This document shows positions 1-5,283 of a stretch of DNA of 9,935 nt, piece by piece. Where the stretch lies: contig JAGLWR010000034.1 of NCBI GenBank assembly GCA_023133315.1, positions 1-9,935 on the forward strand. The letters run 5' to 3'. Within the stretch, counting starts at the first letter, position 1. Each line of letters starts with the position of its first letter. The position numbers were made by a program, and so were the translations under genes. This stretch comes from Methanomicrobia archaeon (GTDB taxonomy: Archaea > Methanobacteriota_B > Thermococci > Methanofastidiosales > B48-G16). The notes beneath the pieces are model-generated. The model was not told the DNA's origin and ran no database searches. It worked only from the letters and a program-made list of their open reading frames with translations.

Positions 1-603
1 GTAACTACTCCGCCGCAGACAACTCCTGCGCCCACCACCCCACCCCCTACCACACCGCCGCCAACAACTCCCACGGAAACAGAAACCCCAAAAAAATCCC
101 TTGGAGAAGTTCTCGATCCTATATGTTCAGATGGTGTATGGGCTTTGTACGCTCTTCCTGATGATGACTCCATTAAACACAAACTTTTTGACGATGGAGA
201 TATATATGTACATGAATTTGAAACGGAGGATGCAGTTACTCAAGCATGGCTTACAAAAGAGTTTAAACAGATAAAGGTTGTAATTAGGGATGAAGATGAA
301 GTTTACTGCATCGATACAAGCACTTTTATAAATCCGACCGAAACGTATTCTTCAGAAAAATATGAGAATTTGTACATAGAAAAAGAAACTACCTATACAA
401 CACCGACAGGCAAAAAAGTTAATGTTTTCGTGATAAGATATGGCAAAGATGAACTCTGGTTTTCCAATGATGTTCCATTCTCTATTGTTAAAGTAGTCAT
501 AGATGGAGAGTTAGCTATGTCTCTAATAGATTTCGGATTCGATGCCGAAAGGAAAATATCGCGAGAGGAAGGAGAACAGTGCATACCAATACCCACCCCA
601 TAA
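1..603 (+). CDS. C-terminal part of a probable surface protein with a Thr/Pro-rich linker, function unknown (5' truncated)
   Basis: The reading frame is open from base 1 to the TAA at 601-603, so 200 residues are visible and the N-terminus lies outside the window. Visible residues 2-30 are almost only Thr and Pro in TTPPP-like repeats. This is a typical extended linker, often glycosylated, between a signal or lipid anchor and an outer domain in archaeal surface proteins. The remaining ~165 residues look globular and mixed alpha/beta, with many Asp and Glu and three cysteines (about visible residues 42, 100 and 195). I recognise no family motif. An internal TTG at 145 could look like a start, but the frame upstream is open and protein-like, so it should not be used. 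The gene meets the convergent asparagine synthetase-like gene with no gap (603/604). Lipoprotein status is inferred from the linker alone because the signal region is not seen. Confidence 0.7.
   Translation, partial: VTTPPQTTPAPTTPPPTTPPPTTPTETETPKKSLGEVLDPICSDGVWALYALPDDDSIKHKLFDDGDIYVHEFETEDAVTQAWLTKEFKQIKVVIRDEDEVYCIDTSTFINPTETYSSEKYENLYIEKETTYTTPTGKKVNVFVIRYGKDELWFSNDVPFSIVKVVIDGELAMSLIDFGFDAERKISREEGEQCIPIPTP
4..90 (+). repeat. C-rich low-complexity tract encoding the Thr/Pro linker
   Basis: This is a run of ACC/ACA/ACT and CCG/CCA/CCC codons giving repeated TTP, TTPPP and TTPTP units. It is far richer in C than the surrounding AT-rich DNA. Such tracts commonly vary in length between strains by slippage. 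It is coding sequence, not a CRISPR or intergenic repeat. Confidence 0.6.
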
Positions 604-1482
604 TCAAAAGCTGAGAACACCAGGGAGCCGTGGAAACAAAGTAGCTTCTTCTATAGATTCAAGACCGCAGATGTATCTTGTCAATCTCTCTAATCCTATC
701 CCAAGTCCTGCAGTCGGTTTCATTTTTCCCGATTCCAGAATATCAAGATAATCTTTAAAATCGTGTAAATTTAATCCAAGATCTAACATCTTCTCTTTTA
801 CTTTTTCATACTCATATTCTCTTTCTCCACCAGAAGAAGCTTCTCCAAAGCCATTGGGATATAAAAGATCAAAATCCCTTAAAAGCCCGTTACCATTATC
901 TCTGTCATAAAATCCTCTTGAACCGTAAGGATATTCTGTTACCCATATAAACCGATCTTCAGAGATAGTTTTTTCCATATCACATGGTATCTCTTCTCCA
1001 TATTCAATTCCATATTTTGAAACTATCTCTTTGTAGGAGTACTCCTTAAATCCTCTAGGTAACTCTCTCAGCTGAAATTTTTTATCGATCTCCTCTGTAA
1101 GTTCTACAAGAAATTCCTCTGCAAGCTTCATGATGTCTCTGTATGTGGAAAATGCTATCTCAATCTCTATCTGCCTGAACTCTGCGAGATGTTCCTTTGT
1201 TTTTTTCTTTGTTTCGCTTTCCAGTCTTATGTTTGGTGATATAGAGAAAACTTTTCCAAAGAGTGATGCTGCGAACTGTTTGTGAAAGATCATGCTGCTC
1301 GTTATTTTCATTTTACTTCCATAATACTCTATAGATGCCGTTTCGGCTCCCCGGAGACAGGGATCGGTAACAGTGGAGATTATTGGTGATTGTATCTCCA
1401 AAAAATCTTTATCCCTAAAAAATCTTCTCGTTATATCCAAGATATAATTTTGTACCGTTATAACTTCTCTTCTTGTGATCAT
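604..1482 (-). CDS. Archaeal asparagine synthetase-related protein (AS-AR), class II aminoacyl-tRNA synthetase-like core
   Basis: This is predicted to make asparagine from aspartate, ATP and ammonia in the cytosol, as shown for the Pyrococcus abyssi AS-AR, a paralogue of the Asp/Asn-tRNA synthetase catalytic core without the anticodon-binding domain. Visible motifs, counting from the 1482 start: a motif-1-like region ending in Pro (residues 20-41), motif 2 around 85-110 (RLESE, then HLAEFRQIEIE), the active-site-like segment YPYGSRGFYDR at 184-194, and motif 3 GLGIGLERLTRY at 259-270. No N-terminal OB fold precedes the core, so it is not a full AsnRS. The length from 1482 is 292 residues, about the family size. 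An ATG at 1500 would add six residues. I prefer 1482 because a TATA-like box (1505-1513) is centred ~27 nt upstream, which suits a leaderless message. It is divergent from an Lrp/AsnC-type regulator that may control it. Confidence 0.85.
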   Translation of the reverse strand: MITRREVITVQNYILDITRRFFRDKDFLEIQSPIISTVTDPCLRGAETASIEYYGSKMKITSSMIFHKQFAASLFGKVFSISPNIRLESETKKKTKEHLAEFRQIEIEIAFSTYRDIMKLAEEFLVELTEEIDKKFQLRELPRGFKEYSYKEIVSKYGIEYGEEIPCDMEKTISEDRFIWVTEYPYGSRGFYDRDNGNGLLRDFDLLYPNGFGEASSGGEREYEYEKVKEKMLDLGLNLHDFKDYLDILESGKMKPTAGLGIGLERLTRYICGLESIEEATLFPRLPGVLSF

Positions 1483-1504
1483 GAATTCTAATGTATGCAT
1501 ACCC

Positions 1505-1513
1505 TTAATAAAA
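1505..1513 (-). promoter_or_regulatory. TATA-like box for the asparagine synthetase-related gene
   Basis: On the minus strand the sequence reads TTTTATTAA. Its centre lies about 27 nt before the ATG at 1482, the normal archaeal TATA-to-start distance, so transcription would begin at or next to that codon. It overlaps the proposed six-residue N-terminal extension from 1500, which argues against the longer start. Confidence 0.4.
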
Positions 1514-1538
1514 TTTTCGCATTAAATGCTGAATTTTT
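1510..1538. promoter_or_regulatory. Palindrome in the divergent spacer, candidate Lrp/AsnC operator
   Basis: The core GCATT-A-AATGC (1519-1529) is a perfect inverted repeat around A1524. It is flanked by partly symmetrical A/T arms (AAAATT on the left, AATTTTT on the right), so about 11 of 14 pairs match over 29 nt. Lrp/AsnC dimers bind short AT-rich palindromes of this kind. It sits just upstream of the TATA-like box of the synthetase gene and about 17 nt upstream of the regulator's TATA box, so it could serve either gene. Binding is inferred. Confidence 0.4.
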
Positions 1539-1554
1539 TTCAGTAATAGTTAGA

Positions 1555-1563
1555 TTTATAAAT
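1555..1563 (+). promoter_or_regulatory. TATA box of the Lrp/AsnC regulator gene
   Basis: The sequence TTTATAAAT is centred about 27 nt upstream of the ATG at 1585, predicting a leaderless transcript. TTTATAAA is self-complementary, so the same box could also bind TBP for minus-strand transcription, though it would then start near 1532. Confidence 0.55.
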
Positions 1564-1584
1564 GAAAAAATGAAATATTGTTAT

Positions 1585-2055
1585 ATGATAGATGATAAGG
1601 ATAGACTTATATTGGAAGAGCTTCAGGTGAACTGCAAAAAATCTACAAAGGAAATAGCGAAAAAACTCAAGATGCCCATCTCTACAATATATCTGAGAAT
1701 AAAGAAGCTCGAAAAAGAAGGTGTTATTAAAGGACATACATCGATCATAGATGGAAAATATCTAGATAAGGGAACTACAGCTTTTATTCTCGCTTCTTTT
1801 GTTTCAAGGCTTCCGGGGATAAACCATAATTTGTCCCAACGAGACATAGCAAAAAAAATTGCTAGGTTTCCGGAAGTTCAAGAGGTCCATATTATCTCAG
1901 GGGACTGGGATATTTTGATAAAAGTAAAGGGAAAAGACACAGAGGAGATAGGAAAGTTTGTAGTCGATAAATTAAGGGGCATTGAAGGAATCGATAAAAC
2001 GTTAACGTGCATGACCTTCGGAACTGCAAAAGAAACCTTGAAAATACCTTTATAA
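1585..2055 (+). CDS. Lrp/AsnC family transcriptional regulator
   Basis: A 156-residue DNA-binding regulator with the standard two-part layout. The N-terminal winged helix-turn-helix opens with MIDDKDRLILEEL and has the HTH around residues 20-50 (STKEIAKKLKM...STIYLRIKKLEKEGVI). The C-terminal RAM ligand-binding domain spans about 64-150, with the hallmark GDWDILIKV at 106-114 and FGTAKET at 145-151. These proteins form dimers or octamers and sense amino acids. An upstream ATG at 1495 would give a 30-residue extension unlike the family and would overlap the opposite gene. The ATG at 1585 fits both the family and the TATA box at 1555, so I use it. Divergence from an asparagine synthetase-like gene suggests that gene, and itself, as targets (inference). 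Its last 6 nt overlap the 3' end of the convergent mscS-like gene. Confidence 0.9.
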   Translation: MIDDKDRLILEELQVNCKKSTKEIAKKLKMPISTIYLRIKKLEKEGVIKGHTSIIDGKYLDKGTTAFILASFVSRLPGINHNLSQRDIAKKIARFPEVQEVHIISGDWDILIKVKGKDTEEIGKFVVDKLRGIEGIDKTLTCMTFGTAKETLKIPL

Positions 2056-2841
2056 TTTTTTCTTTACAACATTTTCAAGAAATTTTGAGTTTGGTATTAT
2101 AATTTTCTCTTCTTTTGCTTTTATCGTCGTTGATATTAATCCTATATTGTCCACCACACCTTCATTCCCATCTATCTCTACTATATCACCTATTTTGAAA
2201 GGTGTGTCGTGGATCAGATGGAACCCTGCCGCCATGTTTGGAGCTATCTCTTTCAGTGCTAAAATTAATGTCACACCAAGTGCCGCCAGAACAACTGCAA
2301 TTCCGATTATCAAAACATCGGTACTGATTTTTAACTGAGCCAATGCTATTACAATTACAATAGCATAGATAAGGTATCTTATCATGTTTCCCATAATCCA
2401 GTATTTGGGTACTTTTAATTCTTCACACGTGTATCGTACAAAGCCAGCCGCTTTATCGCCTATCACAATGCCGAGTATGACAATGACTAAAGCAAAGATG
2501 ATGTTTGGAAGGTACGTTACCAGTTGAGCCATTATCTCGTTCAATCCGCTTACTCCCAGGACACTTATAGCAGACATTATTGCCACGAGATAAATAATCC
2601 ATTTGACAATTACGCCAATAAAACTGCTTATTGATATCCCTATATCCCTACCTTCTCTCTCCTCTACTCTCTCGAGATATCTGCGCATTCCTGTTTGCTT
2701 TAAAATTAAGTCTATAGCTTTCTGAGCAAGTCTTCCCACTATATATCCCATTATAAGAATTACTACACATGCTACTATATTGGGGAAATATTCTTTTACG
2801 TTCTCCCATGCTCTAACCAATAAATCGTCTATCTGACTCAT
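2050..2841 (-). CDS. Small-conductance mechanosensitive channel (MscS family), short form
   Basis: A membrane channel that opens under membrane tension and releases ions and osmolytes after osmotic downshock. The 263 residues show about five membrane helices (roughly 19-40, 68-92, 112-133, 150-170, 174-197). The first and third belong to similar segments (YFPNIVACVVILIMGYIVGRL and YLPNIIFALVIVILGIVIGDK) that look like the conserved TM-helix repeat of many archaeal MscS proteins. The pore helix and following loop match MscS TM3 (AALGVTLILALKEIAPNMAAGF). The beta domain follows: PFKIGDIVEIDGNEGVV at 214-230 and IIIPNSKFLENVV at 247-259. The protein stops there, so the C-terminal alpha/beta vestibule of E. 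coli MscS is missing. It is the second gene of an operon with the diadenylate cyclase, 2 nt downstream, with a Shine-Dalgarno inside that gene's 3' end. Confidence 0.88.
   Translation of the reverse strand: MSQIDDLLVRAWENVKEYFPNIVACVVILIMGYIVGRLAQKAIDLILKQTGMRRYLERVEEREGRDIGISISSFIGVIVKWIIYLVAIMSAISVLGVSGLNEIMAQLVTYLPNIIFALVIVILGIVIGDKAAGFVRYTCEELKVPKYWIMGNMIRYLIYAIVIVIALAQLKISTDVLIIGIAVVLAALGVTLILALKEIAPNMAAGFHLIHDTPFKIGDIVEIDGNEGVVDNIGLISTTIKAKEEKIIIPNSKFLENVVKKKL
2056..2065 (+). terminator. T-rich tract, possible archaeal terminator
   Basis: Directly after the regulator's TAA stop comes TTTTTTCTTT. Archaeal RNA polymerase can terminate at such oligo-T stretches without a hairpin. The tract lies inside the 3' end of the opposing channel gene, so it may only reflect Lys codons there (VVKKKL on the other strand). 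Confidence 0.25.
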
Positions 2842-2843
2842 AC

Positions 2844-3674
2844 TTACAACTCCTCCGGATCAACTTCCAAAACTAATTTTCCCTTAGAGAATATTCTGAT
2901 CATTTTATCCGATTCTGAAAGCACAATGGCAATAGCATCTGCAACTTTTGTCGTGTAAGCAGCTGAGATGTGTCGTGCTCCAAGCCCCTTGGGCATCTCT
3001 ATATCATTTTTTCCAGATTCGAGATATCGTGCTGCCGATACTACTCTCCCATCGTCCCCAATTATAAAGACACCATCCAGTCTTGAGTACTCTTTCAGCA
3101 TACTCTTTACAACGGGATCTTTTACGTTTATAAAAGAAGATTCAAACGGATTGTATGTTATCTGCATGGATCTTCTCATCACGTTTCCAGAATCGCCGAT
3201 AATAAATGTCGTGCCTACCGGTTCTCCTTCTCTACCTTTTATACCCAGTTCCTTTGTTATCTCTAGGACAGAGTAGATTACCTCAGGATCGATGTCCCTG
3301 CTTTTTGACAAAAGTTTGTATATACCATAGTCTATTCCTTCTTTGGCCTTTTCAATGCTTATAATTTTATATCTATCAGTATTTTCTACAAAAACAACGT
3401 TATATCCCTCTTCTATCAGTTTATTTTCGAGAGCTGCCGCCATTGCCAAAGCTATTCTTCTTTTAATTCTTGAAAGCTCTATAGGCATTAATATTATAGG
3501 TAATTCCAGTTCCTTTTTTAATAAATCTTTGTTATTAGTTATAATTACTATATTATTGTTTTTAATAGATTTCAGATCCTTTAAGTCTTTTTTTGAGTTT
3601 GTATACACTATTAATGCATCACTTTTACTTTCCTCTTTCAATTCTAATGCTTTTTTTATCAGTACTGCGTTCAA
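2844..3674 (-). CDS. dacZ: Diadenylate cyclase, archaeal DacZ type (c-di-AMP synthase)
   Basis: Predicted to join two ATP into the second messenger c-di-AMP. The 276 residues have an N-terminal alpha/beta domain (about 1-110), as in archaeal DacZ, then a DisA_N/DAC domain (about 125-270). The two catalytic signatures are visible: LDGVFIIGDDGRVVSAARYL at 199-218, where bacterial enzymes have DGA, and GLGARHISAAY at 230-240, where they have RHR. The following ADAIAIVLSESDKMIRIFSKGKL is a typical DAC C-terminal segment. The start is a TTG at 3674, chosen because a strong Shine-Dalgarno (TGAGGTGA, 3679-3686) sits 4 nt upstream. It is the first gene of an operon with an MscS channel and is divergent from a TrkH-type potassium transporter, which fits the role of c-di-AMP in potassium and turgor control. 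The variant third residues of both motifs deserve an activity check but do not remove the core Asp-Gly or Arg-His. Confidence 0.88.
   Translation of the reverse strand: MNAVLIKKALELKEESKSDALIVYTNSKKDLKDLKSIKNNNIVIITNNKDLLKKELELPIILMPIELSRIKRRIALAMAAALENKLIEEGYNVVFVENTDRYKIISIEKAKEGIDYGIYKLLSKSRDIDPEVIYSVLEITKELGIKGREGEPVGTTFIIGDSGNVMRRSMQITYNPFESSFINVKDPVVKSMLKEYSRLDGVFIIGDDGRVVSAARYLESGKNDIEMPKGLGARHISAAYTTKVADAIAIVLSESDKMIRIFSKGKLVLEVDPEEL
2849..2856 (-). promoter_or_regulatory. Shine-Dalgarno site of the mscS-like gene, inside the cyclase gene
   Basis: On the minus strand GGAGGAGT lies 7 nt before the ATG at 2841 and is formed by the last codons of the upstream cyclase gene. It indicates translational coupling of the two genes and confirms the start. 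Confidence 0.7.
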
Positions 3675-3678
3675 GGGT

Positions 3679-3686
3679 TCACCTCA
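3679..3686 (-). promoter_or_regulatory. Strong Shine-Dalgarno that sets the TTG start of dacZ
   Basis: TGAGGTGA on the minus strand matches the archaeal 16S rRNA 3' end and is followed by ACCC and then TTG (3674-3672). This supports the non-ATG start. Confidence 0.65.
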
Positions 3687-3690
3687 TACG

Positions 3691-3701
3691 ACATGGCATG
3701 T
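3691..3701. promoter_or_regulatory. Perfect palindrome between dacZ TATA box and start, candidate operator
   Basis: ACATG-G-CATGT is an 11-nt perfect inverted repeat around G3696. It lies just downstream of the TATA-like box at 3708-3713 and upstream of the predicted start of the message, where a bound protein would block transcription. No regulator can be named from sequence. Confidence 0.35.
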
Positions 3702-3707
3702 AACGGG

Positions 3708-3720
3708 ATTTAAGCCTTTC
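3708..3720 (-). promoter_or_regulatory. BRE/TATA promoter of the dacZ-mscS operon
   Basis: The minus strand reads GAAAGGCTTAAAT, a purine-rich BRE followed by a TATA-like CTTAAAT. A start about 26 nt on would fall near 3685, giving a 5' leader of only about 11 nt that consists mainly of the Shine-Dalgarno. An alternative box (ATTATACTG, 3731-3739) further upstream would give a longer leader. Confidence 0.45.
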
Positions 3721-3757
3721 GGGCACCATACAGTATAATTACATTAATACAATAACC

Positions 3758-3766
3758 TTTTTATAT
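3758..3766 (+). promoter_or_regulatory. TATA box of the trkH-like gene
   Basis: TTTTTATAT is centred about 25 nt upstream of the ATG at 3787, so a leaderless transcript beginning at or near that codon is expected. This is the reason for choosing 3787 over an in-frame TTG at 3769, which would overlap the box region. Confidence 0.55.
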
Positions 3767-3786
3767 TTTTGGTAATATTATTATTG

Positions 3787-5259
3787 ATGGTAAGGGCACT
3801 CTTAAACAGAAAAAAGGACATAATGCTCGTAATTAGGAATCTTGGAGCTGTTCTTCAGGGATTGGGAATAGTTACAGTAATTCCTATTCTACTTACATAT
3901 TTTTACAGAGATGAAATGATCTACATACAGTATTTCCTTTTCCCGGGAATCATTACATTTATAATAGGAAGTTTGATGAAAAAGGTCAAATCAGAGGTGA
4001 ATATGCAGATAAGACATGCTATGATGGTATCTTCTCTCGCATGGCTGATTTCAGCTCTTGTCGGTTCGATCCCTTTTATGTTCATAGCAAAACTGAGCTT
4101 CGTCAACTCCTATTTCGAGTCAATGTCCGCTTTCTCGGGGACAGGGTTGACAATGTTTGGCAAAATATATTCTGTAGAGACACTTCCAAAAATTCTTTTA
4201 TTCTGGAGGTCTTTTGAGCAGTGGATCGGAGGGATAGGGATTATTTTGGTAGCGATGATCGTTCTCATAAGACCTGGGGTAGCTGCTGCAAGATTGTATA
4301 TAGCAGAGGCTCGTGGAGAGAGAATAAAGCCGTCATTCCCAAGTACAGTAAAAGTCATCTGGAAAATCTACTTTTTTTATACAATCTTGGGGATACTGCT
4401 CTTTTTTATTGTAGGCATGCCGCTTTTTGATTCTATTAATCACTGCATGACAGGTCTAGGTACCGGGGGGATGACTCTTTATAATGATAGTATAGCGCAT
4501 TATAATTCTTTTTCTATAGAGATTGTCGCAGTTTTTCTAATGATACTTGGAGCTATAAATTTTACAATCCATTATAGGGCGATATTTAAAAGGAGATTTA
4601 AAGAACTTTTTAGAGATGTACAATTCAAAACACTTTTTGTGATAGGTTTTTTTGTGATTATAATTATAGGATTTGATCTCATCTCGAAATATGGTATTAT
4701 TGAAGGTTTCAGAAAAGCCTTTTTTCAGGGATTTTCGGCTATAACATGCTGCGGATTCTCTACAGCCAACCTTGCAGAATGGGGAGAGATTGCCAAAAGC
4801 AGTCTGATCATTCTGATGATAATAGGGGGTGGAGCAGGGTCCACTGCAGGAGCAATAAAACTTGTGAGAATAGCATTAATTTTAACTGTTCTCAAAACAC
4901 ATATAAAGAAATCCCTTTTGCCGGGTAGTGCTGTAATGCCTGTAAAGATGGGAGGGGCAATTTTCAAAAACAAAGGCATTATAGAAGCACTTTTGTTTAC
5001 AATAATCTATATCGGTTTTTTGCTGGGAGGAAGCTTTGTTTTGATGCAGCTGGGACATGGAGCGTTAAACAGCATGTTCGAGATGGCATCTGCACAGGGA
5101 AATGTAGGCCTGAGTATAGGAATCACATCTCCTACTCTACCTCTTATTGGAAAAATAACATTAATACTGGGAATGTGGATGGGCAGACTGGAAATAATTC
5201 CTGCTCTGGTATTTATATCTAATATCCTGTTTTTCTTAAGAAGAAAGGAAAAAATATAA
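3787..5259 (+). CDS. trkH: Trk/Ktr-type potassium uptake transporter, TrkH membrane subunit
   Basis: The ion-conducting membrane subunit of a Trk/Ktr potassium uptake system, 490 residues from the ATG at 3787. It has the four-fold pore-loop layout of the family. The filter glycines lie in four segments: SGTGLTMFG (117-125), GLGTGGMTLY (223-232), ITCCGFSTANL (319-329) and SAQGNVGLSIG (435-445). Other family marks are EQWIGGIGIILVAM (144-157) and GGGAGSTAGAIKLVRI (347-362), with many hydrophobic helices between. Such channels normally need a cytosolic TrkA/RCK partner that gates them by nucleotide binding. None is encoded here, so it must be elsewhere in the genome or absent. The gene is divergent from the c-di-AMP synthase operon across ~110 nt. 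In bacteria c-di-AMP binds RCK_C domains of such partners; that link here is inference. Confidence 0.92.
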   Translation: MVRALLNRKKDIMLVIRNLGAVLQGLGIVTVIPILLTYFYRDEMIYIQYFLFPGIITFIIGSLMKKVKSEVNMQIRHAMMVSSLAWLISALVGSIPFMFIAKLSFVNSYFESMSAFSGTGLTMFGKIYSVETLPKILLFWRSFEQWIGGIGIILVAMIVLIRPGVAAARLYIAEARGERIKPSFPSTVKVIWKIYFFYTILGILLFFIVGMPLFDSINHCMTGLGTGGMTLYNDSIAHYNSFSIEIVAVFLMILGAINFTIHYRAIFKRRFKELFRDVQFKTLFVIGFFVIIIIGFDLISKYGIIEGFRKAFFQGFSAITCCGFSTANLAEWGEIAKSSLIILMIIGGGAGSTAGAIKLVRIALILTVLKTHIKKSLLPGSAVMPVKMGGAIFKNKGIIEALLFTIIYIGFLLGGSFVLMQLGHGALNSMFEMASAQGNVGLSIGITSPTLPLIGKITLILGMWMGRLEIIPALVFISNILFFLRRKEKI

Positions 5260-5260
5260 A
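5253..5260 (+). promoter_or_regulatory. TATA box of the adhesin-like pilin gene, overlapping the trkH stop codon
   Basis: AATATAAA is centred about 27 nt upstream of the ATG at 5284 and includes the trkH stop codon (TAA, 5257-5259). A purine-rich stretch, AAAGGAAA, precedes it as a possible BRE. It suggests that the pilin genes have their own leaderless message despite the short 24-nt gap to trkH. Confidence 0.5.
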
Positions 5261-5283
5261 AACAAAAAGATAGATTTAATAAT

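Noticed and set aside
1..90. Repetitive C-rich start of the window as a CRISPR or tandem DNA repeat
   Set aside because: It reads as an uninterrupted Thr/Pro linker in frame with the following protein, with no regular spacer pattern.
1495..1584. ATG at 1495 as start of the Lrp/AsnC regulator, sharing the palindromic ATGCAT with a start on the other strand at 1500
   Set aside because: The extra 30 residues are unlike the family and span the TATA box. The ATG at 1585 matches the usual regulator N-terminus and sits ~27 nt after TTTATAAAT.
3343..3738. 131-codon open frame on the plus strand opposite dacZ
   Set aside because: Hydrophobic Ser/Leu/Ile-rich shadow of the cyclase gene; no promoter or ribosome site of its own.
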